From DATKFM01 sp963810485 (GTDB lineage: Bacteria; Pseudomonadota; Alphaproteobacteria; Dongiales; Dongiaceae), in NCBI GenBank assembly GCA_963810485.1, contig CAWENQ010000009.1:6335-70334 (forward strand): 64,000 nucleotides of DNA, in the 5' to 3' direction. Under the pieces are notes generated by a model, which was not told the origin of the DNA, made no database searches, and worked only from the letters and a program-made list of their open reading frames with translations. Position numbers and translations under genes: made by a program. Of the stretch, positions 25,491-34,342 are shown in pieces; within the stretch, counting starts at the first letter, position 1, and each line of letters starts with the position of its first letter.

Positions 25491-25537
25491 CAAGAAAACA
25501 GAGGGCCGGACGCGGCAATTCGTCCGGAGCCACAAAG

Positions 25538-26752
25538 ATGCCGGACGATAGCCAGAGACAAAGCAAGGCAAAGCCGAAGAAGAATACTTGGCGGCCGCAG
25601 ACGCGCCTGGTGCGCGGCGGCCTGACGCGCAGCCAATTCGGCGAGACCGCGGAGGCCATCTACTTGACCTCAGGCTATGTCTATGACGATGCCGAGACGG
25701 CGGAGGCCCGCTTCAAGGATCTCGATCCCGGCTACATCTACAGCCGCTATGGCAATCCCACGGTGGCGATGTTCGAAGAGCGCATGTGCCAGCTCGAAGG
25801 CGCACCGGCCTCTCGCGCGCTTGCCACCGGCATGGCGGCGGTTAACGCCGCCATCATGTGCCAGGTTCGTGCCGGCGATCGCGTTGTGGCGTCGCGGGCG
25901 CTGTTCGGCTCCTGCCGCTACATCATCGAGGAATTGCTGCCGCGCTATGGCGTGACCACGCAACTGGTCGACGGTCCCGATCTCGATCAATGGCGCGATG
26001 CGCTGAAGCCCGGCGCGCGCTGCGTATTCATCGAGACGCCGGCCAATCCCACGCTGCAGCTCATCGACATTCCGGCGGTGGCGGAGCTGTGCCACGCCGC
26101 CGGCGCGCGGCTGATCGTCGACAACGTCTTCGCCACGCCCGTGCTGCAAAAGCCGCTGCCGCTGGGCGCCGATATCGTGCTCTACTCCACGACCAAGCAT
26201 ATCGACGGCCAGGGCCGCTGCCTCGGCGGCATCGTGCTGGGTTCCGAGGATTTCATCGTCAAGGAGCTTCATCCGCTTCTGAAGCATACCGGCCCGTCGC
26301 TCAGCCCGTTCAATGCCTGGATCATGCTGAAGGGCTTGGAGACGCTGGAGCTGCGCGTGCGCCAGCATTGCAGCAACGCCACCACGATCGCCGATTTCCT
26401 CGCCTCCCATGGCGAGGTATCCAATCTGATTTATCCCGGCCGGAACGATTTCCCGCAGCGCGCGTTGGCGCAGCGGCAGATGTCATCCGGCGGCACGCTG
26501 GTGACGTTCGAGCTCAAGGGCGACAAGGCGCGGGCCTTCCGCTTCCTCAATGCGCTGGAGCTGATCGACATCTCCAACAATCTCGGCGACTCCAAGAGCC
26601 TGGTCACCCATCCGGCGACCACGACACACCAGCGTCTGAGCCCGGCCGACCGGGCGCATCTGGGCATCACCGACAGCATGATCCGGCTCTCCGTCGGCCT
26701 CGAGGATGCGGCCGATATCATCGACGATCTGGACCAGGCGCTGAGCGCCTAG
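25538..26752 (+). CDS. metZ: O-succinylhomoserine sulfhydrylase
   Basis: 404 residues, Cys/Met metabolism PLP enzyme family. The opening TRLVRGGLTRSQFGETAEAIYLTSGYVYDDAETAEARF is typical of MetZ. The PLP lysine is in STTKHIDGQGRCLGG (near residue 215) and the phosphate/substrate site in YSRYGNPT and SRALATGMAAV. It joins sulfide from CysI to O-succinylhomoserine, giving homocysteine for methionine and SAM, so the operon's end product feeds back on its SAM riboswitches. O-acetylhomoserine specificity cannot be excluded. Its stop overlaps the convergent znuA stop by four bases. Confidence 0.92.
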   Translation: MPDDSQRQSKAKPKKNTWRPQTRLVRGGLTRSQFGETAEAIYLTSGYVYDDAETAEARFKDLDPGYIYSRYGNPTVAMFEERMCQLEGAPASRALATGMAAVNAAIMCQVRAGDRVVASRALFGSCRYIIEELLPRYGVTTQLVDGPDLDQWRDALKPGARCVFIETPANPTLQLIDIPAVAELCHAAGARLIVDNVFATPVLQKPLPLGADIVLYSTTKHIDGQGRCLGGIVLGSEDFIVKELHPLLKHTGPSLSPFNAWIMLKGLETLELRVRQHCSNATTIADFLASHGEVSNLIYPGRNDFPQRALAQRQMSSGGTLVTFELKGDKARAFRFLNALELIDISNNLGDSKSLVTHPATTTHQRLSPADRAHLGITDSMIRLSVGLEDAADIIDDLDQALSA

Positions 26753-27753
26753 CTGCCGGATGTCAGGCACGTCCGGAGCGATTCCGCGATATTGCGCATT
26801 AGTTTGAAGTAGAGGTCCGGCCCGGCATCGAGTGCCGCGCCCTCGGGATCCAGCACGCCGGTCCTGACATCCGTATCAGCCACCGCCGTATCCACCAGCG
26901 ATGGCGCGAAGTTCGGCTCGCGGAACACGCAACGCGCCTGCTGGGCGTCAATCTTGTCGCGGATCTCGCTGAGGCGCTTCGCGCCCGGCGGCATTTCGGG
27001 ATGCACGGTGATCGAACCGACACCCGCAAGGCCGTAGCGACGGTCGAAGTACTGGTAGGCATCGTGGAAGACAATGAAGGGCGTATCCTTGACCGGTGCA
27101 AGGGTTGCCGCGATCTCCCGGTCAAGATCGTCCAGCTTCCGTTCGAGCTTCTGTTCATTCGTGCGATAAGCTCCGGCGTTGGCTGGATCGACATTCGCTA
27201 GCTCTGATGCGATTGCCGCCGCCATCAGTTTTGCGTTCGCCGGATCGAGCCATAGATGCCCGTCATAGGGTTCGTGCTCTTCTTCGGCGTGCTCCTCGCC
27301 CTCACTTTCCTCATGCAGATGCTCGTCCCAGATGCCGCCCTCGCGCACTGGCAGAACGGTCAGTCCTGGGACATCAGCGAGTTCCACCGAGCGGGCGCCT
27401 TCGGGCAGCGTCTCGATGGCCTTGTGCAGGAAGGTCTCCAAGCCCTCGCCGATCCAAAAGATAACCCGCGCATCCTGGATGGCCTGGGCGTCCGACGGCG
27501 TGAGCGCATAGCTGTGGGGCGACGCCGCGCCTTTGACGAGCAGCACCGGCGTGCCGACGCCATCCATGATCGCGGCGACGAGGGAGTGCACGGGCTTGAA
27601 GCTGGCGACAACCGCGGGCGCTTCGGCCCGAACAGCCGCGGGATACAGGGCGAGAGCAAGTGCGCTCGCCAAGAAGCGGACGGAGGTCAAATCCCGCCAT
27701 GGCCACACCTGTCTGGACGTTGCGCGAGCCCGGATGCTACGATATAACATCAT
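26749..27753 (-). CDS. znuA: Zinc ABC transporter periplasmic binding protein
   Basis: 334 residues from 27753 (MMLYRSIRAR); a signal peptide runs through ASALALALYPAAVRAEA. Cluster A-1 binding-protein features: FKPVHSLVAAIMDGVG, the first zinc His in GAASPHSYALTPSDA, a His/Glu-rich flexible loop (HLHEESEGEEHAEEEHEPYDGH, given here in parts: HLHEES and EEEHEPYDGHLWLDP) and FHDAYQYF. The acidic His loop is typical of ZnuA. The Zur palindrome ends 7 bases upstream of the chosen start, so repression would block this gene directly. An upstream ATG inside the palindrome is less likely. Confidence 0.92.
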   Translation of the reverse strand: MMLYRSIRARATSRQVWPWRDLTSVRFLASALALALYPAAVRAEAPAVVASFKPVHSLVAAIMDGVGTPVLLVKGAASPHSYALTPSDAQAIQDARVIFWIGEGLETFLHKAIETLPEGARSVELADVPGLTVLPVREGGIWDEHLHEESEGEEHAEEEHEPYDGHLWLDPANAKLMAAAIASELANVDPANAGAYRTNEQKLERKLDDLDREIAATLAPVKDTPFIVFHDAYQYFDRRYGLAGVGSITVHPEMPPGAKRLSEIRDKIDAQQARCVFREPNFAPSLVDTAVADTDVRTGVLDPEGAALDAGPDLYFKLMRNIAESLRTCLTSGS

Positions 27754-27759
27754 GGCAAC

Positions 27760-27772
27760 GTTATAGTATAAC
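27760..27772. promoter_or_regulatory. Zur operator between znuA and zur
   Basis: Perfect palindrome GTTATA-G-TATAAC, the core of the alphaproteobacterial Zur box, in the 28-base gap between the divergent znuA and zur starts. A half site (TATAACAT, 27743-27750) lies inside the znuA start. Binding here would repress znuA and zur-znuCB together when zinc is plentiful. Confidence 0.85.
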
Positions 27773-27781
27773 ATATAGAGC

Positions 27782-28327
27782 ATGGCAAGAGCCCTCTCCT
27801 CTTCCCGCGGCAAACCGCGGCAGCGCGCCGGCGAGTTCGGCCGCGAGCCCCACGACCATCAGCATTGCATCGCCGATGCGTTGGACCGGGCAGCGGCGCT
27901 TTGCGAACAGCGCGGCTCGAAGCTGACAGACATCCGCCGGCGGGTGCTGGAGCTGGTCTGGCGCAATCATGCGCCCGTCGGCGCCTATGACCTCCTTGAC
28001 GAGATCCGCAAGGATGGCCGCATTGCTGCACCGCCGACGGTGTACCGGGCGCTCGATTTCCTGCGCGAACAAGGCTTGGTGCATCGCCTGGAATCCCTGA
28101 ACGCCTTCGTCGGCTGCACGCGGCCGGACCGCACCCATGTCAGCCAGTTCCTGATCTGCACCGGCTGCCAGGCCGTCGCCGAGCTGGATGCGCCGGAAGT
28201 GGGCAGCGCCGTGTCGCAGAGCGCCGCCAAGGCCGGTTTCGTGGTCGACCGCATGACCATCGAGATGCACGGCCTCTGCCCCGCCTGCAGCAAGGGCGCC
28301 GAGGGCCGGCGCGCTCGCCATGCCTGA
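27782..28327 (+). CDS. zur: Zinc uptake regulator, Fur family
   Basis: 181 residues, Fur-family repressor. The winged-helix part has LTDIRRRVLELVWRNHAPVGAYDLL and PPTVYRALDFLREQGLVHRLESLNAFVGC, the DNA-recognition region. The structural zinc cysteines are ICTGCQ and CPAC near the C-terminus, and sensory His/Cys residues are in H-V-S-Q-F and MTIEMHGLC. An N-terminal extension (HDHQHC) is His-rich. It is the first gene of zur-znuC-znuB and overlaps znuC by 8 bases, giving autoregulation through the Zur box. Confidence 0.92.
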   Translation: MARALSSSRGKPRQRAGEFGREPHDHQHCIADALDRAAALCEQRGSKLTDIRRRVLELVWRNHAPVGAYDLLDEIRKDGRIAAPPTVYRALDFLREQGLVHRLESLNAFVGCTRPDRTHVSQFLICTGCQAVAELDAPEVGSAVSQSAAKAGFVVDRMTIEMHGLCPACSKGAEGRRARHA

Positions 28328-29138
28328 CGACCGGCATCACCATAGCGAGCCCGAGCCGGCTCCGGATTGGCTGCTGCGGCTCGACGGCATTCACCTGGCG
28401 CGCAACGGGCGGCACATCCTCGATCACATCCACCTGTCCGTCGCGCCGCAGGAGATTGTCACGCTGATCGGCCCCAACGGCGCGGGAAAGACCATGCTCG
28501 TGCGGATCGCGCTCGGCCTGATCCAACCCGACAGCGGCCAGGTGCAGCGCCGCGCCGGACTGACCATCGGATACATGCCGCAGCATTTCCATGTGGAGGA
28601 GACGCTGCCGCTGACGGCGCGGCGGTTCCTGCAGCTGGCGAAGGGTGCCGGCGAAGAGGCATTGCGGATGGCTGCAGCGGAAGTCGGCATCGAGCATCTG
28701 CTGAACCAGCCGTTGCAGGGGCTCTCGGGCGGCGAATTGCAGCGCACCCTGCTCGCCCGCGCCATCCTCCGCCGGCCGCACCTTCTGGTGCTCGACGAGC
28801 CGGTGCGCGGCGTCGACATGACCGGGCAGCTTGAACTCTACGACCTGATCGCGCGGCTGCGGCGGCGGCTTGGCTGCGGCGTGCTCATGGTGTCCCACGA
28901 TCTGCATATCGTGATGGCGGCGACGGACCGGGTGATCTGCCTGAACCACCATATCTGCTGCCACGGGCAGCCGGACACGGTGAGCGCCCATCCGGAATAT
29001 CTGGCGCTGTTCGGGCCATTGTCGAAGGAGCGGCTCGCGGTCTATCAGCACCACCACGACCATCGCCACGATCTCCATGGCGAAGTGGTCGCCGGCAACG
29101 GTCGTACCGGGCATGGAGAGCCGCCTCATGCTCCATGA
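28320..29138 (+). CDS. znuC: Zinc ABC transporter ATPase
   Basis: 272 residues. Walker A is LIGPNGAGKTMLVR, signature LSGGELQRTLLARA, Walker B LLVLDEPVRGVD and switch MVSHDLHIV, all intact. The N-terminus (DDRHHHSE) and C-terminus (YQHHHDHRHDLHG) are His-rich, as often seen in ZnuC, possibly for zinc sensing or buffering. It couples ATP hydrolysis to ZnuB. It overlaps zur upstream and znuB downstream (11 bases). Confidence 0.93.
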   Translation: MPDDRHHHSEPEPAPDWLLRLDGIHLARNGRHILDHIHLSVAPQEIVTLIGPNGAGKTMLVRIALGLIQPDSGQVQRRAGLTIGYMPQHFHVEETLPLTARRFLQLAKGAGEEALRMAAAEVGIEHLLNQPLQGLSGGELQRTLLARAILRRPHLLVLDEPVRGVDMTGQLELYDLIARLRRRLGCGVLMVSHDLHIVMAATDRVICLNHHICCHGQPDTVSAHPEYLALFGPLSKERLAVYQHHHDHRHDLHGEVVAGNGRTGHGEPPHAP

Positions 29139-29938
29139 TTTCCTTACCCGGGCGCTGATCGGCGGCTTGGGTATCGCGCTTTTCGCCGGCCCGCTCGGCT
29201 GCTTCATCCTCTGGCGGCGCATGGCCTATTTCGGCGATGCCTTGTCCCACAGCGCGCTGCTGGGCATCGCATTGGGGTTCCTCGCGGGCATTGACCTCAA
29301 TCTCGGCATCCTGGCCATCTGCGTTGCCGTGGCGCTGTTCCTGCTGGCCCTGCAGCGGCAGAAGCGCCTGACCGTGGATACGCTGCTGGTGATCCTGTCC
29401 CACAGCGCGCTGTCCATCGGCCTCGTCGTCGCCAGCTTCACGCCCAGCCTGCGGATCGATCTCTCGGCCTATCTGTTCGGCGACATCCTGGCGATCGCGC
29501 CGCGGGACCTCGCTGTGGATTTATGGCGGCGGCGTGGTGCTGCTGGCGATCCTGATCTTTCAGTGGCGCTCGCTGCTCAGCCTGACCGTGAACGAGGAAT
29601 TGGCGCGCGCCGAAGGCATCAATGCCGAACTGACGGGGTTGATCTTCATGCTGCTGATCGCAGTCGCTGTGGCATTGGCCATGAAAGCCGTCGGCATCCT
29701 CCTGGTCTCTGCCCTGCTGATCATTCCGGCGGCGGCGGCACGGCGTTTTTCGGCCACGCCCGAGCGCATGGCCGTCCTGGCGGCGATCATCGGCGGTGTT
29801 TCGGTGCTCGGCGGTCTGTTTGCGTCGCTGCGGCTGGATACACCCGCCGGGCCCTCGATCGTCGTGGCGGCCGCGGCGCTGTTCATCTTGAGCCTTGCCG
29901 CCGGCATCCTCCGCGGCGAGAGTACGCCCGCCCGCTGA
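29128..29938 (+). pseudogene. znuB: Zinc ABC transporter permease with an apparent +1 frameshift
   Basis: First frame: MLHDFLTRALIGGLGIALFAGPLGCFILWRRMAYFGDALSHSALLG to SAYLFGDILAIAPRDLA, normal ZnuB helices 1-5. It then breaks at 29511-29518: the sequence CTCGCTGTGGATTTATGGC would read L-A-W-I-Y-G if one G were absent, joining the second frame GGGVVLLAILIFQWRSLLSLTVNEELARAEGI, standard ZnuB through to SLAAGILRGESTPAR. Span is 3n+1 (269 residues corrected). Zinc uptake is important and the rest of the locus is intact, so I suspect a sequence error; a real lesion would disable the transporter. Confidence 0.8.
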
Positions 29939-29956
29939 TTCAATCCGAGGATTTCA

Positions 29957-30622
29957 ATGGCAAATTTTTCTCCGCAGCGCTCCGGCGGCCCCTTCGGCGG
30001 CGGTTCTCATGGACCGATCTTCAACCTGCCGCGGATGACGCAGATCCTCATCCTCGTGAACATCGGCGTTTTCGTCATCTGCCAGTTCCTCCCGCAGAAT
30101 TGGCTGTACCTGCTGCTGGTGCATTTCAGGTTCGACGCAATGCGCTTCACGGACGCCGTGCCATTCTATTGGACGGTGATCCTCACGCCGGTGACTGCGC
30201 AGTTTCTCCATGCCAGCTGGATGCATCTGCTGTCGAATATGCTCAGCTTCGTCCTGTTCGGCACGATTGTGGAGCGGGCTATCGGGCAGCAGCGGATGCT
30301 GGTGCTGACGCTGCTCACCGGCGTCATGGGCAATCTGGCCTTTCTGCTCCTGAACTATGGCCATGACGTCTCCAATATCGGGGCATCCGGCGCCGGCAGC
30401 GGCCTGTTCGGCGCGGCGGTCCGCCTGCTGGTGCGGCAACGGCACGGCCGCGACACACGGCAGATCTGGATCTTCGCGGCCATCTGGGTCGGTATCGCCC
30501 TGCTGCCGGCAATTCTGTCCAGCCAAAGCAACATCGCCTGGGAGGCCCATGTCGGCGGTTTTTTGGCGGGCCTTCTGCTGATCGATACCTTCGACCGGCG
30601 CGGCAAGCTCCGGGTGATGTAG
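29957..30622 (+). CDS. Rhomboid family intramembrane serine protease
   Basis: 221 residues, six predicted membrane spans. Catalytic Ser is in the motif G-A-S-G-A (about residue 142), the catalytic His in WEAHVGGFLAGLLL near residue 197, and the L1-loop/helix-2 motif HASWMHLLSNMLSFVLFG carries the oxyanion-hole His-Asn residues. It cleaves membrane-anchored substrates; which ones is unknown. It starts 18 bases after znuB in the same direction and is convergent with the TRAP operon, 5 bases apart. Confidence 0.88.
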   Translation: MANFSPQRSGGPFGGGSHGPIFNLPRMTQILILVNIGVFVICQFLPQNWLYLLLVHFRFDAMRFTDAVPFYWTVILTPVTAQFLHASWMHLLSNMLSFVLFGTIVERAIGQQRMLVLTLLTGVMGNLAFLLLNYGHDVSNIGASGAGSGLFGAAVRLLVRQRHGRDTRQIWIFAAIWVGIALLPAILSSQSNIAWEAHVGGFLAGLLLIDTFDRRGKLRVM

Positions 30623-30627
30623 AAATC

Positions 30628-31959
30628 CTAGCTGCCGTAAACCTGCCGCGGCAACCACAGGCCGATTTCGGGAAATACATAGAGCAGGACCATGGCCAGC
30701 AGCACGATCAGGATGTACGGCATGACGCCGGCGAAGATCTGGTTGATCGTCACATGGGGCGGCGCCACGCCCTTTAGATAGAATGGCGCCATTGCCACCG
30801 GCGGCGACAGGAACGAGGTCTGGATATTCAGTGCGATCAGCAGGCCGAAGAACAGCGGATCGACACCGAAATGCTCCAGCAGCGGCAGAAAGATCGGCAC
30901 GAAGATGACGATGATCTCCGTCCATTCCAGCGGCCAACCGAGGATGAAGATGATGATTTGCGCCGCGATCATGAAGCCGAGCGGCGAGAGATCCATCGCA
31001 ACGACGAAGTCCTTGATGACGTCATCGCCGCCGAGAGCCGCAAAGACCGCCGAGAATATGAAGGAACCGATAAAGAGCCAGCCGACCATCGCTGATGTCC
31101 GCGCGGTGAGAAACACCGATTCCTTCAGCTTCTGCCAGGTTAGGGAGCGATAGGCGACGGCAAGCAGCAGACTTCCCAGCGCGCCAATCGCCGCTGATTC
31201 CGACGGCGTCGCCAGCCCGAACATGATCGCGCCGAGAACGGCAAAAATCAGAAAGGCCAAGGGTACAAAAGACGTCAACAGGTTCCAGACAACGACACCC
31301 AATGGCACATTCCGCTCTTCCTTCGAGAGCTTCGGCGCCAGGGACGGATTGATCATCGCCCGAATGATCACATACACCATGTACATCCCAGCCAACATCA
31401 GGCCCGGAAAGAAGGCGCCGGCATAGAGCTGCACCGGCGAGACGCCGGTTGTGGCGCCGTAGAGGATCAGCATGATGCTGGGCGGAATAAGGATGCCGAG
31501 GCAACCGCCCGCGCACACCACGCCCGCAGACAGCTTTATGTCATAGCCATGGCGGAGCATCGCCGGAAAGGCCAGCAGCCCCATCAAGGTGACGACGGCG
31601 CCGACGATACCCGTGGCCGTGGCAAACAGGGCACAGGTCAACAGCGTCGCCACCGCCAGAGAGGCCGGCAAACCTCCCGCGGCGAGCTGAATACTTCGGA
31701 ATAATCGGTCGAGGATGTTCGCGCGCTCGATCACATATCCCATGAAGACAAACAGCGGCACCGAAATGAGCACATCGTTCGTCATCACGGAGAAGGTGCG
31801 CTGGACGACGATCTGGGTCACCGGCTGGAGTTGCCCATCATAGGCCAGCGCGGCAAATCCCACGCCCAATGCCATAAGCGTAAAGGCGATCGGAAATCCC
31901 AGCATGATGAAGAAAATGAAGAGGACGAGCATCAGCACGCCGAGTTGCGGATCGGTCAT
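30628..31959 (-). CDS. TRAP transporter large permease subunit (DctM type)
   Basis: 443 residues, twelve-span IT-superfamily permease. Start 31959 (MTDPQLGVLMLVLF) overlaps the small subunit's stop (ATGA). Family features: PLFVFMGYVIERANI, GIVGAVVTLMGLLAFPAMLRHGYDIKLSAGVVCAGGCLGILIPPSIMLILYG (read as GCLGILIPPSIMLI), and FAPIFLPL-like VPIFLPLLEHFGVDPLFFG. It forms the sodium-driven translocation channel with the DctQ and DctP partners upstream. It is the last gene of the TRAP operon. Confidence 0.92.
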   Translation of the reverse strand: MTDPQLGVLMLVLFIFFIMLGFPIAFTLMALGVGFAALAYDGQLQPVTQIVVQRTFSVMTNDVLISVPLFVFMGYVIERANILDRLFRSIQLAAGGLPASLAVATLLTCALFATATGIVGAVVTLMGLLAFPAMLRHGYDIKLSAGVVCAGGCLGILIPPSIMLILYGATTGVSPVQLYAGAFFPGLMLAGMYMVYVIIRAMINPSLAPKLSKEERNVPLGVVVWNLLTSFVPLAFLIFAVLGAIMFGLATPSESAAIGALGSLLLAVAYRSLTWQKLKESVFLTARTSAMVGWLFIGSFIFSAVFAALGGDDVIKDFVVAMDLSPLGFMIAAQIIIFILGWPLEWTEIIVIFVPIFLPLLEHFGVDPLFFGLLIALNIQTSFLSPPVAMAPFYLKGVAPPHVTINQIFAGVMPYILIVLLAMVLLYVFPEIGLWLPRQVYGS

Positions 31960-32858
31960 GACGCTGCGCCTTCCTTGGCCTGATGCTGCTCGATCAGAAC
32001 TTTTTCCAGTTCTTCCACGTCGTGCAGCCGCTGCGGCCAAACACCGGTCTTAAGGCAAACGAGGCAGCGGATGACTTCGACGATTCCCTGCAGCAGCAGC
32101 AGAATTCCCGTGAATGGTATGAGGGTCTTGAAGTGATAGATGGGCGGCCCTGCCGGGCTATAGGCAGAATGTTCATGGGTCATCCAGGATAGGGCCGCAA
32201 AGCTGTAGCCCGCATAGATGAACGCGATGATGCCCGGAAAGAAGAAGAGAAAATACAGCACGAGGTCCATGCCGGCCTGAACCCGGGCCGACCAGGTACG
32301 GTACAGGAAATCCCCGCGCACATGGGCGTTCCGGCAAAGCGCGTAAGCGCCGGCCATTGCAAACAGCGCGCCATAGAGGATGTAGCTTGCGTCAAATGCC
32401 CAGGAGGTCGGGCGGCCAAAGGCATAGCGGGAGAAAACCTCATAACTGACGGCAAAGGTCAGAAGCAGGATGCACCAGGCGAAAGTCTGGCCAACCAATG
32501 TGCTGATGCGATCAATGGGAATAAGCAAGCGCTGCAGCGCCGGGCCCCAGCCCTTCTCTTGGCTATCCCGGCCGCCAAGCGTCAGGTTCAAGACAATGCT
32601 GCCGATAAAGAGCAGAACACCCAGCCAGAATGCGAGCGGCGAATAGGCGATGGCTCCGCGTTCTTCCGCCACCTGCTCCATCAGGTCGCAACCCTCGCTG
32701 TATGAATAGAGGCAGACGATGACATTGGTCGGCCGCAATCCCTTCGCCGCCACCGCCATGCCCACCACGCCATAGGCGTAAAGCGACCAGAAGACAGCAG
32801 CGACGACGAGCAGGACGCCGATCGTCAGCAACCAGTTCGACAGTTTCGTGATGTTCAC
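31956..32858 (-). CDS. TRAP transporter small permease subunit (DctQ type), extended
   Basis: 300 residues, clearly longer than the usual 160-200 of DctQ. The C-terminal two-thirds carry the DctQ core: ISTLVGQTFAWCILLLTFAVSYEVFSRYAFGRPTSWAFD (short parts: VFSRYAFGRPTSWAFD), HVRGDFLYRTW and a final pair of spans. The N-terminal about 105 residues add two extra hydrophobic spans (LLTIGVLLVVAAVFW and FWLGVLLFIGSIVLN) around a loop with two Cys (NVIVCLYSYSEGCDLM). Similar extended DctQ proteins occur in some TRAP systems for larger carboxylates or amines; the loop's job is unknown. Confidence 0.88.
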   Translation of the reverse strand: MNITKLSNWLLTIGVLLVVAAVFWSLYAYGVVGMAVAAKGLRPTNVIVCLYSYSEGCDLMEQVAEERGAIAYSPLAFWLGVLLFIGSIVLNLTLGGRDSQEKGWGPALQRLLIPIDRISTLVGQTFAWCILLLTFAVSYEVFSRYAFGRPTSWAFDASYILYGALFAMAGAYALCRNAHVRGDFLYRTWSARVQAGMDLVLYFLFFFPGIIAFIYAGYSFAALSWMTHEHSAYSPAGPPIYHFKTLIPFTGILLLLQGIVEVIRCLVCLKTGVWPQRLHDVEELEKVLIEQHQAKEGAAS

Positions 32859-32951
32859 CTGGGCCCCCCGGACTGCGACTGTTTCATCACCGAAGAAGGA
32901 GGGCGGAATGATGCCGCCCTCCTCCCAATCGGTTGACCTCGTCGCTTATCC

Positions 32952-34088
32952 TCAGGCGAAGAAGTGGTCGTAAGCCTTCTTCTGATCGACTTCCATATCG
33001 AACTGAAGAGAGACCACGCGCTTCGCCCACGCCTTCTGGGATTCAATCACCTTGGCGAAGAACGGATCAGCTGACAGCGTCGCAATGACTTTGTCCCACG
33101 CACCGAGCTGGGCTTCCAGCAGCGAGTCGGGTGTCTTGTGCACCGCCACGCCCTGCTCTTTCAGTGCGGCAAGATCGTTCGAATAGCGATCCATCGCCTT
33201 CCATGTCATGTCGGAAGAAGATGACTCGGCCGCATACTTCAATATCGACTGAATTTCCGCCGGCAGCGCCGAATACTTCGTCTTGTTGAAGATGATCTCG
33301 AAGCATTCCGCGGACTGATGGTAGCTCTGCAGCATATAAACTTTGCTGACATCGGGGAAGCCCAGCAATTTGTCCGAGGACGGATTGTTGAACTCCGCCG
33401 CGTCGAGCAGGCCGCGGTCCATGGCCGGCACGATCTCGCCGCCGCCCATGATCGTTACCGCCGCGCCGAGCTCGTTGTTCAGGTCGGCGGAGAGTCCGAC
33501 GGTCCGGTACTTCAGGCCCTTGAAGTCGTCGACCGATTCCACCGGCTTCTTGAACCAGCCGAGTGGTTGTGTCGGCATGGCGCCGGTCAGGAAGCCGACG
33601 AGATCGAGGCCGAGAACCTGCTGCACCAGTTCGTCATACAGAGCCTGGCCGCCGCCATACTTGAACCAGCCGAGCATCTGATTGGCGCGCCAGCCGAATG
33701 CCGGTGGCGTTCCGAACAGCGAGTAAGCCTTGTTCTTGCCGTACCAGTAAGCGCAAACACCGTGGCCGCCGTCGAGCGTGCCCGCGAGCACCGCATCCTG
33801 CACTTCGAACGCCTTGGCGACAGAGCCTGCCGCCAGCAGATCGAGCTTCAGCTTGCCCGCCGACATTTCGTTCACGCGGTTGACATAGTCCTGCGCGTAC
33901 TCATGGAAGATATCCTTCGCCGGCCAGGTGCTCTGGAATTTCCAGACGATGGCGTCCTGCGCGCGCACGACAGTCGGAGCGGCGACGGCTGCCGCAACGG
34001 AAACGGCCGCGGCGCCCTTGATGAAACTGCGGCGGGTTTTCACCTCGCCAGTATTCTCTTGATTCACTTCAGTTGGGGTCGATGTCAT
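32952..34088 (-). CDS. TRAP transporter substrate-binding protein (DctP type), Tat-exported
   Basis: 378 residues from MTSTPTEVNQ (34088), with an AGGGAGGG ribosome site. The N-terminus has a twin-arginine motif, TRRSFIKG, then an Ala-rich hydrophobic core ending VRAQD, so export is probably by Tat. The DctP fold is shown by WKFQSTWPAKDIFHEYAQDYVNRVNEMSAGKLKLDLL and the ligand Arg region VDDFKGLKYRTVGLSADL. This subgroup resembles monocarboxylate/2-oxoacid and TakP-like binding proteins. Placed just downstream of the demethylase-like flavoproteins, so methylated amine-acids are candidate ligands; that is inference. Confidence 0.9.
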   Translation of the reverse strand: MTSTPTEVNQENTGEVKTRRSFIKGAAAVSVAAAVAAPTVVRAQDAIVWKFQSTWPAKDIFHEYAQDYVNRVNEMSAGKLKLDLLAAGSVAKAFEVQDAVLAGTLDGGHGVCAYWYGKNKAYSLFGTPPAFGWRANQMLGWFKYGGGQALYDELVQQVLGLDLVGFLTGAMPTQPLGWFKKPVESVDDFKGLKYRTVGLSADLNNELGAAVTIMGGGEIVPAMDRGLLDAAEFNNPSSDKLLGFPDVSKVYMLQSYHQSAECFEIIFNKTKYSALPAEIQSILKYAAESSSSDMTWKAMDRYSNDLAALKEQGVAVHKTPDSLLEAQLGAWDKVIATLSADPFFAKVIESQKAWAKRVVSLQFDMEVDQKKAYDHFFA

Positions 34089-34342
34089 CTTGAGGGCCCT
34101 CCCTGGGCGTCTTGATTTGATTGGGTGCTTCATCTTGCCGTAACTGCCATGGTTGCGACAACGCAGGACACCCCAGACTAAGGTCTTGCCTAGCCCAGTT
34201 TCCCTGCACCTTCTTTATAGGGCTCTCACTAAGAGCAAGCGAGTTCCCGCCGCATCAAAACCACGCCAGCAACGCCGATTGTGCAGTGCGGTAGAACCAA
34301 TCTGCGAATTGGCTGTCCAGTATGCCGATATTACCGACTGGA

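Noticed and set aside
34254..34342. Small minus-strand coding extension after the copy A flavoprotein
   Set aside because: It is simply a shadow frame; the flavoprotein ends at 34343 within a hairpin and no ribosome site follows.
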